From: Monoraphidium neglectum
Lineage: Eukaryota > Chlorophyta > Chlorophyceae > Sphaeropleales > Selenastraceae
Length of the DNA: 50,958 bases
NCBI RefSeq assembly: GCF_000611645.1
Contig: NW_014013571.1
Coordinates: 1-50,958 of the forward strand
Direction: 5' to 3'
In this document: in pieces, positions 18,848 to 30,896 of the stretch
Numbering within the stretch: position 1 is the stretch's first letter
Layout of the letters: the number at the start of each line of letters is the position of its first letter
The notes under the pieces: model-generated
Database searches by the model: none
The model's input: the letters and a program-made list of their open reading frames with translations, nothing else
Told to the model about the DNA's origin: nothing
Position numbers and translations under genes: made by a program

Positions 18848-21800
18848 TTATGCAAGGCACTGCTGGCCCACGAGGACGTCGGTGGTGATGAGGTTCAGCA
18901 CCGGCTTGCGGCCGGTCGACTTGCACACGCAGCCGGCATCGAAGTCCTTGTTGGTGATCGTGACACCACCGGACAGCGTGGGGCTGACGGTCGAGTCGCT
19001 GGCGGTGGCGCACGACGAGATGTCCGTGAACCTGCAGCAGCCGGATGAAGTAGGTCAGGAGATCATGGTCAGAGTAATTTCGTTTGCAGCGCAACGCCTT
19101 AGCAGCCATTGCCACGCAGGGCGTAACAATCTTAACTCCAATCCTGATGCAGCGCATGTTACCACGATTGGTGCAGGAGGCAGGAATACGAGCGAGGGAC
19201 ATCCCTGTTGGTTGATGGCATTTCACAACAAGTGCCTTCGTGATTGCACTGCGCAACACACCTGCTCTTGCTGCAGGTGGCGACGATGGTGTGCTGGCGA
19301 CCGATGACAAACCGCTGCACCGACTCGAACTCCAGACCCAAGGTGCCGTTGTTGCAAGTGGCGGTGGCAGCACCGGCAGTGAGGAACTTGTTGGTGCACC
19401 TGAGGGGGTTGCTCCTGCTCGGCTTGGGCACGCACACCTGAGCAAGACGGAGTAAAGCAGGTGAGGAGTTGAGCTTTCATAATGATTGCGAACAGCCGGA
19501 GGGCTGCTTTGCCGACGCATGCACAAATGGAACCAGCCATCGCAAAGGGTCCAGCCTCCATCCAACGGTGGGGCAGGGGGCAGCACATACCTTGGCAGCG
19601 AACCCAACGCTGAAGGGGTAGTTGGCCGGGATATGGGTGACATTGAACTTGGGCAGCTTGGTGGTCCTGTAGAGTGCGCAGGGGGTAAATAGCAAATCAG
19701 TGCTTGCCGTGTGGTCTCTTCACCCCTCTGTGTCGCATCCACCAAAACTACAGCCTTGAGCAGCGGGCACATGCGCCAATGATCCAGCTGCTGGGCCCTA
19801 CAACCTAGCATTGTACAAGTACCACACACCATGCCTCTGANNNNNNNNNNNNNNNNNNNNNNNNNNNNNNNNNNNNNNNNNNNNNNNNNNNNNNNNNNNN
19901 NNNNNNNNNNNNNNNNNNNNNNNNNNNNNNNNNNNNNNNNNNNNNNNNNNNNNNNNNNNNNNNNNNNNNNNNNNNNNNNNNNNNNNNNNNNNNNNNNNNN
20001 NNNNNNNNNNNNNNNNNNNNNNNNNNNNNNNNNNNNNNNNNNNNNNNNNNNNNNNNNNNNNNNNNNNNNNNNNNNNNNNNNNNNNNNNNNNNNNNNNNNN
20101 NNNNNNNNNNNNNNNNNNNNNNNNNNNNNNNNNNNNNNNNNNNNNNNNNNNNNNNNNNNNNNNNNNNNNNNNNNNNNNNNNNNNNNNNNNNNNNNNNNNN
20201 NNNNNNNNNNNNNNNNNNNNNNNNNNNNNNNNNNNNNNNNNNNNNNNNNNNNNNNNNNNNNNNNNNNNNNNNNNNNNNNNNNNNNNNNNNNNNNNNNNNN
20301 NNNNNNNNNNNNNNNNNNNNNNNNNNNNNNNNNNNNNNNNNNNNNNNNNNNNNNNNNNNNNNNNNNNNNNNNNNNNNNNNNNNNNNNNNNNNNNNNNNNN
20401 NNNNNNNNNNNNNNNNNNNNNNNNNNNNNNNNNNNNNNNNNNNNNNNNNNNNNNNNNNNNNNNNNNNNNNNNNNNNNNNNNNNNNNNNNNNNNNNNNNNN
20501 NNNNAACGTGTAGCCGCCGATGGCGGGGCCGTCCACGACGCAGCGCTTGTCGCGTAGGGTCTTGGGGATGCACTGCTGGGCAGTCGTGGCGCAGCCGTCG
20601 GTGACCCTGAGGCCGGTGAAGACGGTGCCGTTGCACAGCGAGCCCAGCAGGGAGGAGGTGCAGATGTTGTCACCAGCCGCCGCGGTGCCGACGACAGGGG
20701 GCGAGTTGATGCCGGCGAGGGCGGTGTTGATGGGGGCGGCGGTGGGGGCGGTGATGGTGTAGATGATGGTCACCAGCACCTTGCCTTGGTCCTGCAGGTG
20801 GAGGAGTGATGGGCGGGGGAAAAGGCGTAGGGCATAAACGACATGACTCGGCATCTTCCTGATCTGATTTGCCATGCAACCATCCTACTAGGCAACCTGC
20901 CCTCCGCTTGAATCGCATGTGGATGCTTGACTGATTGATAGCCTGCTCACTGCAACAACAGGGGTTTTCCTTATCCTTTCCTTGGGGGTCTCCTGTAAGG
21001 AGCTGTAGGGGAATATCAAGGAATATCCAAGGAGCCTGCATCCCACTCATTGAAGATATCCTCAAACCTCGCAGCACAGGATTCTTACCAGGAGGTCGCA
21101 CTTGGAGAACGCGCCAGTCACACTGGTCAGGCCAGGAACAGTCTTGATCTTGGCCACTGCGGCGTTGACGATCTCGGCCAGGCCGGGGGTCGGGTCGGGG
21201 CACCTGGCGTTGTTGGCAGTGCCGTCAGCAGGAACCAGCAGCAGGAACGAGTTGGCAACAGCGGTGACGCCGCCGGCGCCGCCGGCGCCGCCGCCGCCGT
21301 CGCCGCCGCCGCTGCCGCCGCCGCCGCCGCCGGAGCTGGGGACAACCAGGGTGGCCTTGGCAGTGACGGGCTTGATGGAGACGCCGTCGTTGATGGTGTA
21401 GTTGAAAACCACGTTGCCGGCAAAGCCCCTGAACAGCAGGAAGGAGGGCAGGCAGCAAGCACGATAAGTTTGCAGGTGAGGCAGGGTGGGTGTGGGGGGA
21501 GGGCATGCGTGAGGCGCCACCCAATTTTTAAGCGTTGCCAAGCAGCTACCCGTACCCTTGCTTGATCCAAGCAGTCCAGTTCAAGCATCGCACCCAGGCC
21601 AGCCCTGCACATTCACTGCACTCACGGGACGAGCTTCAGGGTAATGGCACCCGCGGGGGTCACAGTGACGTTGCCGGTGTTGCTGACCACGACAACCTTG
21701 CCGCCAGGGTTGGTGGTCGCGTCGTTGGCGAGCACGCCGGGCGCGGCGATCACGCAGTCGGCGTTGAAGGGGCAGTTGAAGGTGTCGTCGCCGGCGGTGG

Positions 21801-24800
21801 GGGCCGGGGGTGCGGGGTCCGTCACGGACAGCTGGATCAGGAGGTTCTTGGCCAGGGTGCCGTTGGTGACCAGAGAGGTGAAGGTCGTGTTGCCGGCAAA
21901 GCCCCTGCGTCCAAGAGAAGGGAAACATACTAAGCAACAATCATACAATCAACGTTAAGTCCTTCTTGCTGCGCATGCAAACTGAGTTGGCAGCCCAGAG
22001 TCCGCCCCATCACCCTGGGCAACTGGCCGGCACTCACAGCGGCGGGGTGAACGTGATGGCGCCGTCAGAGGTAACGGCGAGCGTGCCCACACCAGGCTTG
22101 GAGGTCGAAACAACAACAAAGCCGTTGGGGCTGGGCGCAGCCTTGAGCACGCCGGGCGCGGCGATCTTGCACACACCGTCACAAAGGGCAGATGAACGTG
22201 ACATCGGGGGTGGTGCCCGCCGGGGCTGCAGATCATGGTGAAACGGGGGGAGGGTGGGCGAGAGGATTTGGCATCAAGTTCCGGTTTGGTGTCAATGGCA
22301 CAGATTTCGGGGCACTTGATGTCAACATGACACAGATCACCCTTGATATTGAGAACATATGTTGTTTAAGATTGAATGCTGCCAATCATTGCCACCTGCT
22401 CTGCTCCAGCTCCATTAACAACCCGATGCCCAGGAATACACTCACGGACGGTGGTAGTAGAGTTGCACACAGGGCCAGCGAAGCCCGGCGTGCAGGCACA
22501 CTTGTTGGTATTGATGCAAGGTCCTCCGTTCTGGCAAGTGGGGTTGCACACTGTCCCGGAAGGGGGCATACATATGAATAGAACACTATTAGAGGCACTG
22601 TGGCTCCCTCCAGCCAGGGTGTCAAATAATTAGAAAAGATAACAACTGCACCAATGTGAAGCTGCCCACCATAGTGGAGGTGGCCAGATTATGCAATTAT
22701 GACCCTGTAGCTGCTCGTGGACCAATCACGCGCCACCCACCAGTACCTGCCCACTCACCCGGCGGGGGCCCCGTGCAGGTCGGGCCAGTGAAACCAGTGC
22801 GGTCGCAGTTGCAGGTGTTGTTCGACGTGCACACACCGCCGTTCTTGCACAGCCCGGGGGTGCACACTGCGAGTGGTAGGGCAGAGTTTTTAGTCAGGCG
22901 TCTTGGGGCTAGGCACAGCCACGTGCGCAACACCCCAAGCAGATTCCATGCAAGTTTCCCAAGACGACTTGATCTCATGACTTGATTTCCCCCTACCAAC
23001 GGGCGTCGTGCAGGTAGGGCCAGTGAACCCGGTGCCAGTGCAGTCGCACGTGTTGGGGTCAGAGCATCGGCCACCGTTCTGGCAAGCGGGGTTGCACACT
23101 GCAGTGTGTGGCGCAGGGATGGATGCAAAGGTTTGAGATGTTGAGTGTGCTTGGGTGTACATCCCTATTGCCTCACAGCATGCATTTGCTCTCAATTTGG
23201 CTTCGATATCATTTGTGTACTTGTTTCTGTGTGCGCTGGCTACCTGTTCTGCAGCAACCCCTGAGGAGTCTAACCCCAGGCACAGCAAATCGCCCCAGCA
23301 GGATGAAAACATCTCAATTCCGACCATAAGTCAGCAACCTACCAACAGGGGTGGAGCAGATCTTGTCCGTGAAACCAGTGCCAGTGCAATCGCAGCTGAG
23401 CAGGCCGTTGCACACACCTGGGAGGGAGTGCACGATCAATGGATTTTGCGGGTGCCAAGACGTGCAAGTGTGGCGCAAGTGTGGCATGGAGCGATTGCTA
23501 CACACAATTTTGCCGCATTAGTGACCTGAGGGACCAGGCCGGCTGAGACTGTCAGCAAAATCAGCTGGTCTATCATAGCAGCTCACCGCCGTTGAGGCAG
23601 CCGGGGAGGCAGACGGGCAGGGGGATTTCAGGCAGAGCTGGCAGCAGGTTGGAGATCGTCTGGCAGAGCGGCAGGGTCGAGAGCGTATCGGTGACGACCG
23701 CACAGAACATGGTGGTGCCTGCAAGTGCAACAGCAAGGGTCCAGCCAGTCAGTGGAAGGTAGGACTCGAAAAAGAGTATGCCGCGTTGGATGGCAAGGCA
23801 GAGGAGGGCACATGCTGCCAGGAACAAGCAACCAGTGGCAGACTGTCAGCCATTTCAGATTGTTGTTCAGTAAGTTATTTCTTGTCAGACTCAATGCGCA
23901 CCGTTCAGGATGCCGTTGAAGGTGAACGTGCCATCCTTGTTAATGTTGATGGTGCCAACATCGGGCAGGAGGCCGAGGCCCGCAACGCTGAGGATGCCAC
24001 CCAGGTTGAGGTTGGGCGAGATCACGCCGCTGAGCAGGTTGCCGGTGAAGTTGGTGCCGCCCTTGAGGTCGATGACGGTCTTGTTGCTGAACACCAGGGG
24101 CAGGATGCCCCCGACGGCGGGGATTTGCAGGTTGCGGATCAGGTCGATGCAGATGGGGGCGGTGGACAGCAGGTCGGTGACCTGGATGCACACACTGACG
24201 GAGCCTGCGGAAAGGAAAACAGCACAGGGGGCCACAATTTAGCGCTGTGGCAAGACGCGCACTGTGATGATGGCACAAACACATTGCAAGGGACCCCGAT
24301 GTAGTGAGCCCCGTGCAGCATGACGCTTCTGATCAAAACATCCAAAGAAGCAGGTCATTATCATACTGTACATGCCAATCCACTGTGCAAAATCGTGTTG
24401 TGTTGTGCTCTCACCGTTCAGGTTGGGCCCGTTGTAGAGGAAGCTGCCGTCGATGCCAACCGTGATGTTGCCAATGTCGGGGAGCTTGGTGATGCCCACA
24501 ACAGAGAGCAGGGCGTTGGGGTTGAGGGAGAGCACACTGGACAGCAGCGCACCCTTGCCGCCGATGAACGAGACGTCAGTGGGTGCCAGGATGAAGCTCT
24601 GGTTGCCGCCAAGGAGGTTGGTGACGAGGGGAACGGCGTTGGTGACGCCGGGCAGGAGCCCAGCCGCAGTCTCCAGCACGGGGCCCACAGCGTTGTTCAG
24701 GACGCCGTTCAGAACAGCATTGAGGCCACCACCACCCAGGAGGTCGCCGGAGGCGAGGCCCAGGATGTTGGTGAGAAGCCCGCCGTTACCAATAACGGGG

Positions 24801-25552
24801 ACATTGCCCAGGAGGCTGCCCACAATAGGCAGGCCAGACTTGCTCAGCTGGGTGCTATTGAACAGGCCGCCGAGGACAGGCAGGCCGGACTTGCTGCCAA
24901 AGAGGCCGCCGACCAGGGGGAGGCCGCCCACAGTGCCGGACAGGAGGCCCGAGGTGGAGCCAGACAGGATGTTGCCAAGGACATCGGTGACACCACCAAC
25001 AAGACCGCCAGCGAGGCCGCCCGTGAGACCGCTCAGGAGGCCCCCGGTGGCGCCAGAGGTGCCTGTGACGCCACCCAGGAGGCCGCCGCCGGTGAGGCCG
25101 GTGAGGGTGTTCAGGAGACCGGTAGGGTTGGAGCCGAGGAGGCCTGTGACGGTGCCAAGGACGCCGCTCAGGAGGCCGCCACTGCTGGTGCCACCAAGGA
25201 GGCCGCCCAGGAGGCCGCCTGAGGTGCCGCCCAGGAGGCCGCCTGAGGAACCACCCAGGAGGCCGCCAAGGAGGCCGCCAACGGGGTTGGCGACGGACCC
25301 ATTGGTGACCCCCAAAGTGGTGCCCAGGAGAGCGTTGAGGATGCCAGCAACTGTGTTGAGAAGGCCGCCCAAGAGGCTGCCGCCGGTGCCGTTGGTGAGG
25401 CCGCTGGTGAGGCCACCCAGGCCACCAGTGAGGCCACCGAGCTGCTGGAGCTCACGGCCAGTGCGCTCTCCGTCAATACTGGCGGCGGCTAACGGCGCAG
25501 CGAGCAGCAGCACCGCCAGGACGACAGCGGACGCCATCGGGTGGCGGGCCAT
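18848..25552 (-). CDS. Secreted EGF/VCBS-repeat extracellular-matrix-like protein, paralogue 1 (frameshifted in exon 8)
   Basis: Exons: 24415-25552, 23902-24204, 23587-23718, 23343-23417, 22997-23098, 22759-22866, 22446-22550, 22038-22225, 21626-21904, 21089-21428, 20505-20791 (runs into a sequence gap), 19591-19666, 19262-19437, 18848-19031. The ATG at 25552 gives a signal peptide (AVVLAVLLLAAPLAAA). Residues 30-300 are Gly/Leu-rich (GGLLGG units), followed by tandem VCBS-like modules (ITVGIDGSFLYNG, ININKDGTFTFNG). Four six-cysteine EGF-like modules are coded by four separate phase-1 exons. Cadherin/VCBS-like modules (GVLANDAT, DGAITFTP) and a Cys-containing C-terminus follow. An extracellular adhesive or wall role is inferred. 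Exon 8 has one extra base and an in-frame TGA, so this copy may be a pseudogene unless the base is an error. Confidence 0.8.
19841..20504. other. Sequence gap of 664 N
   Basis: Unknown bases inside paralogue 1. The end of exon 20505-20791, and perhaps further exons, are hidden. The gap is flanked by GCCTCTGA and AACGTGTAGCC. Confidence 0.99.
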
Positions 25553-26338
25553 GGTGAGACTGAGGGGGAGACAAGGAGGATGAGCGGGGGACGGCAAGGG
25601 TGAGGGCAAGTCATTCACGGGAAGGGGGGTGACGGGTGAGTAGAAGGGGGTGGCGGGTGGCTGCTGACGTGAGCGTGTCAGGGCGCTACTGCCCTGGCCC
25701 GCAGGAGGGAGAAAGCTGAGCTGAATGTCTGCCATAAAGACTTGCGCCCCTGCCCGATTGAAGCGGGGAGGCCCACGGGCCACAAAAGCTGTCCGCCGCT
25801 GCAGTCCAGAGCACCAGGGGCTAAACAGGAACCCTCTACGTTACAAACCTGAGACGGCGCGAATTGTTGAGATTACACCTCCTCAAGCTTTGGGGGCCTC
25901 ACCTAGCTTGCTTGGTATGCCACCAGAGATGCCGGGCGGCTGCTTGTGGTTGAGCAGCTTTGGGGTGGTCGGCCGTGCGCAGACAGCCACTTGGACCAAG
26001 CAGCTCTCTACCAAAACGCAAGCTCAACTATGCGAAAAACAACAGCATAGTCGTATGGGTTGTAATCATGCAGCGGTGCAGCTCGCAGGTCCGTCCGAGT
26101 GTTTTGCGAGCTTAGTACTGTAGCAGCAGCTTGTGGCACTGCATAGGCGAGGCAGAGGCAGGCAGGCGGACTATCTGCCAAAAAATTGATAACATTATTG
26201 TATTACAGCCTTCCCGCGGATTCACCTTCGCACCAGATCTCTATGCCGAGTGACCTTGGACCATGGCCTTCCCTTGTGGCCGCCAGTGGACGGGAAAGGC
26301 TCTCAACGCGTGGTTTCATGGCTTCTCTCGACCCTTCA
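25553..26338. promoter_or_regulatory. 5' flank of matrix-protein gene 1, conserved with paralogue 2
   Basis: Blocks matching the flank of paralogue 2 include CAGGAACCCTCT (25830/43410 regions), AAGCTTTGGG, GCCACCAGAGATGC and CTTCCCGCGGATTCA. The conserved order over about 800 bp marks the duplicated promoter region. No TATA box is distinct near the start codon. Confidence 0.55.
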
Positions 26339-26889
26339 CAAAGAAGCCGCGTGGCCTGCGGCCTACGGCGCTCCCGAATTGCGATTACAAAGCAAGCATC
26401 TGCCGTTTCACCTAGCATGCAGCATGACGCACGACAGTTGCAGGTGCACTACGCCCGCACCGTCCAACCGAAATTGGGGACAGAAGCGACAGGGATTTAG
26501 CAGTATGTGAAGGGGTGGCTGTGGACTGCCTGGAACGCAATCAGCTGGCCAGGACGCCGCCGGTGACGATATTCTTGGCAAGCGTGAGGAGAGAGAGAGA
26601 GAGAGAGACTACGCAGGCTGTGACGCCCGCGTAAATTAAGGAAGAGGGGGCTGGCTTGCGGGGGCCGAGGCCGCCGCGCCGCCCCCTCACCAAGGCAAGC
26701 GTGAGGACAGGTTACTCCGGGGATCACAGCCTGGCGCACTCTGCTTAGAACGCCTCTGCCGGCCACACGCATGAGGCAGGCTCGTCAAAAGCGCAGCGTG
26801 CTGTGCCTGCTGCAACCTCGCCCCGAACGCGGCGTGCCGCTGCGCCCATCAGTGTGGCTGTTGCGCCCGACCTTGACGACGCCATCGGC

Positions 26890-27300
26890 GGGCGGGGGTG
26901 CCCAGCACATGGCGTCCAGCCAGTGGCCACACACCACGTAGGCGATGGCACCAGCAATCTCGCGCTGCAGGGGCAGGAGCTACGCAGCACAACTGCAGTT
27001 GGCACCGAGCAAGCTCCTCCTCGTACTCTGTTGGCAAGGGTAGAGAGGGCAACGGGGATTGCTGTGATGATAGCACCGTGCCGTGACGGCATTTCGGCAA
27101 CCTCACATATCGCCAGCATCATGGCAAACTCACACAACAGGCAGCACAAGTGGGCGTGAGCCTTGTGCATATCCCAACCAAGCCTCCCCAGATATTGTCA
27201 CGTTTGCTGCCAGCACCTCGAACGTCCCACCCTGCACCAGCGCTGCGTTAACCCCATCGGGATCCCACAGCTTGAGCTGGATGGTGCGGCTGGGCACACC
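26890..27300 (-). CDS. Exon-like fragments, possibly BRCA2-type OB fold
   Basis: On the minus strand a segment near 27300-27170 reads SRTIQLKLWDPDG...ALVQGGTFEVLAANV, preceded by a plausible acceptor (GTGCCCAG). The pattern of a strand, then LxLWDP, then LVQxGxxxxV, resembles the second OB fold of BRCA2. A second exon-like piece near 26966-26889 reads EIAGAIAYVVCGHWLDAMC between CAG and an AAG/GTCGGG donor. I could not join these into a phase-consistent model or find the flanking domains. This may be a gene fragment, or chance. Confidence 0.25.
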
Positions 27301-28377
27301 ACCCAGCAGCGCAGGCGCAGTTGGCAACCTGTTGTGCCTCTTGCGCGGGGCTTGTGAGCCGCTGCTGCCACGCCGTCAGCGAACGGTGAGGTGACTGCGG
27401 CCGCCACCGCCTGCGCGCAGCTGCCAATGGTGTCAACCAAGTCTGCCCTGTCTTGCTACTCTGCTCCGTCCTCTTCGCCAAGTGGGAGCCGCCAGCTTGT
27501 AACGGGATACTGCGTACCCCGCCACACTGTGTGCACCAGCCATGACCTGGCGTGACAGGCGCAGCAGTGAATGCAGGTGGCTGGGCAGGCCCCCTCGCAG
27601 CAGTGTGCGCCGTGCAGCCGCTGCTCCTTTGACTTTGCCAAATTGCCTGCTGCCCCTCCTGCTCCGCGTCTGCCGATTTCTGGCGCGTTGATTAGCATAT
27701 TGCGATGCGTGCGCCTCACTGGTCTCGTCACAATGGGGAATCAAACTTTGTGATTGACCCGAGTGATCCCGCGGAGGCCGAGGCGCAGGCTCCTGCTGCT
27801 TGTTCAGGAAGGAACTTGTTCTGTTTTATATCTATTGTTGACGGGGAGAGCTGCGGAAAGCGGTTGGCAGGTCACCATGACTCCGCCGACGCCTGCGTGG
27901 TAGCTGCAGCAGGCCCCAGCTGAGCTGAGCTGGTACAGCCTGCTGTTGTGCCCTGCTCCTGGGAGCTATGATCTTTCAGCTCCAGGAGTGTTAAAGGAAT
28001 ATCACACTTGTTGAAGAAGCCGGAAGCCCCGCAGGAAGCATTGTACTTTCTTTGGTTGAGAATAAATTGGAGAGCGAGTTCTGCTCGAAAAAAGAAAATA
28101 CGTATGCAACCAGCGACTTGACGATCAGAGTCCACCAGCGGATTCGCACCCCTCCGTCCGCGCCACAGCGAGCAACCCAGGACCGGCGCCCAGCCGCCGT
28201 CCGCGCTCCCTTCTCCACCGGCGACAGCCATCGGCGGCGACAGCGCCCGCGCGCGCGCCGCAAGCATCCTCGGGTACCCTACAGATCGCCTCCCGTGACC
28301 GTCCGGGCCCGGGCCAGCGTTGTTCCCGAGCACCAGCAGAGGTCCCCCTACCGACTGAGCCAGCTGTGATTGCTGAG

Positions 28378-28425
28378 CGCAGCAATCCGAGACCGCAGCA
28401 ATCCGAGACCGCAGCAATCCGAGAC
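28378..28425. repeat. 16-bp tandem repeat, three copies
   Basis: CGCAGCAATCCGAGAC repeated three times without error, with partial copies on either side. Confidence 0.9.
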
Positions 28426-29072
28426 TGCAGCTCGCTTGGGTTCAAGTTGACCATTGCGCCGAACATGCCGACTGCCTGTCACACAACAAATCCCCGGCTG
28501 CGCATCGGCGTGATCGAACCCGGGCTGCCCACCACCTGGCTGCTGGCTGCCTGACACGATTGGTTGATGCACGCGTCACGCATGCATCACAAGCCGGCTG
28601 CTGGGTGAATGGGGTGTCATCAAGTGCAGCCGCCTGCGCGCCAAACGCTCTGCCAGCTCGCATGCGGCAATGATGCAGCACGCAGTCAGCTTCCGGCAAG
28701 TGTGGGTCGTCGGCTTGCGCAGCTTTGGCCCTTGTGTCCACCGCTTCCGCTGCCAGCTGCGCTTCACCCACGGGACCATAACTGCATGCTGGTCCAACGC
28801 GCCCCTGCTGCCTCCGTTGTTGCTGGCGGTAATCAAACTCCTGCAACGTGCGCCTGCTGGCCCGCACAGCAACCTGCTGTCCACCAAGGCCGCAGTACAG
28901 CCACGTGCTGCCAAGCGCAGACACGCGTCCGTCTCGGGGCACAATTGGCCGAATTGGGTAGTTAGGTTATGCCAACTTTAGCAAATAGGCCCCCGGTATG
29001 TATGCACGCGACGCATGCGCGCGAGGCACCCACACACGCGGCGCCTGCGTGCGAGCCACCCCGCCAGATGCC

Positions 29073-29175
29073 CACCGTATTCTTCACCGTATTTTATGGA
29101 CCCCCACCGTGCCACCTGTATAACACCGTATTGTATCGTATCATACCGTATCTCAGTATCGTATCACACCGTACC
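29073..29175. repeat. Degenerate ACCGTAT/TCGTAT repeat cluster
   Basis: At least seven CGTAT or CCGTAT motifs occur in about 100 bases, unlike the GC-rich surroundings. Similar GTACC/ACGGTA words recur near 44310-44345 and 44630-44690. Confidence 0.7.
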
Positions 29176-29530
29176 AAACATCCCTGCGAGCTGCTGGTGT
29201 TTAGCGGGTGCCTGCAGGGGCACTTAGCGCTCGCCGGCCGCATACAGTACCAGCATGCTGTACACCACTGACAGGAACAACCCGGGTGCAGCAGAACGCC
29301 GCAGCGTACGCCCACAGCAGCCCGTGTGCATCCAAACATGCATCAGGGCTGCTGGCAGCGCAGCGCGTGCATGCGCAACACTTGCAGCAGGGCGCTTGTC
29401 TCCACCCTTCAAAATCTTTCACCGAAGTCGGCGTTTGGCTGAGCTGCCAGGAGGTGCGCTACACGAGTTGTGCTGTAGTATACCAGCTTGATGCAGCGCA
29501 TGGCCAACTTGCTGTTGACATTGCGTTCAG

Positions 29531-30190
29531 CTGTACCACCTGCATGCTGTGTGTATGTGATATCTTAGCGAGGTGCGCTGGTGCCATGTGCACCTGGCTG
29601 GCAGGCGCTGCTCGAGCCTCTCTTCGTCTCGGCGGCTTCATTGCGTTTGCCGAGGTCGAACTGGCTGTCCGGGCTAGGGGACTGTGGCGAGGAGGTGGGG
29701 GCTTGGCCCATGCCCCGCCAGCGCGGGCGCTTTTCGCCGTCCTGTCGCATTCTGACGCGCTGCTTGCTGTTGCCCCTGGATTCGATATCATTTTGCGTGC
29801 ATTGCATGCCCGAGGAGCTGGCAGGTTTGCTGCCACCTGGCCTGCCTGTTGCACAACATCAATAGGATACGAATTGTTACCACATCGCATGGTCCCCCGC
29901 TTCAGAAGCCATCCCTGCAGTGATGAGTCACCAGGCACACAAAAATCGGGCAGTCTCCCACAACAGCATTGACTCACAACTGCTTCACAAAAGAAACAGC
30001 AATACAGGTTTGAATAGACTACAAATACTGTCTGCACAGCCGACTCAAGCCAAGCATGCTGTTGGCTAAATCTGGACCCATGTACAATACCGGCAGCGGC
30101 CGCACGCTGATGACCAGGCTGGAGATGCACTGCATGACAGCAACATGTATATCAGGGCCCCGGTTCAAACAATGTCTAAAGCAACTGCTG
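29531..30190 (+). repeat. Interspersed repeat A, copy 2
   Basis: Same orientation as 7571-8228, ending at CTAAAGCAACTGCT four bases before the stop codon of the MYND gene. It must therefore supply that gene's 3' untranslated region and polyadenylation signals. Confidence 0.8.
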
Positions 30191-30193
30191 CTC

Positions 30194-30199
30194 TCACTC

Positions 30200-30237
<38 letters not shown>

Positions 30238-30858
30238 GCTGCTTGCACAGCTGCCGCTTTGCCTGCTCGCACTGCTGCCTGTGCCCCGTCCGCGCCCAGT
30301 GGTTGCGGCAGCAGGCCTGGCTGCAGTAGCGCACACCCGTCAGCGCGCCGCACCCCGCGCAGCGCCGCAGCGCCGCGCCCTGCGAGGACGTCCTGCCGCA
30401 ATACGCGCAGCAACGGCGCGGCGAGCTGCGCCTGTCGGCCTCGCCGCGCAGTTGTGGGGGGCTGATGGGTTCATAACTCTCCCCAGCCCCCCCTTTGACT
30501 TTTCGCGCCTCCCGATCGCTCAACTCCAAGATCAGCTGCAGTGCCAGCAAGGTCACCCGCCTGGCGGTCGGGGGCATCGAACGCATCTCTGCCAGGCCGT
30601 AGCGCGGCGCGACACGCGAGCATGCGGGCGCCCGCTGGGCAGACCCCGCACGGCCGGCTGCTGGGCAGGCGCTGCACTTCTGATTGTCCGATATTGGCGA
30701 ATTGCTCCCAAGCGCAGGGCTAGGCAAGGTCCGCACCAGGGCAAATAGATGGCCGTTGAACGGCAGGTGCTGCGTTCCCCGTCCGCTGTCTGTGTGCGCC
30801 TGAGCCTGCTCCTTCTCTGCAGCCTCCTCCTCTGCCGTCTCCTCCTCAGTTTTCCCAA

Positions 30859-30896
<38 letters not shown>

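Larger units (their letters stand above)
26339..29403. other. Segment apparently inserted in the flank of paralogue 1
   Basis: Homology with the flank of paralogue 2 breaks at 26338 and resumes at 29404 (the CTTTCACC...GGCGTTTGGCTGAGC block, matching about 43780-43830). The eight bases ACCCTTCA occur at both edges (26331-26338 and 29404-29411). No clear terminal inverted repeats were found. The content is mostly unrecognised, with possible exon fragments at 26900-27300. Confidence 0.5.

Noticed and set aside
28442..28942. A 166-residue minus-strand frame in the inserted segment
   Set aside because: The overlapping frames on both strands are equally open, there is no recognisable motif, and no phase-consistent neighbours were found.
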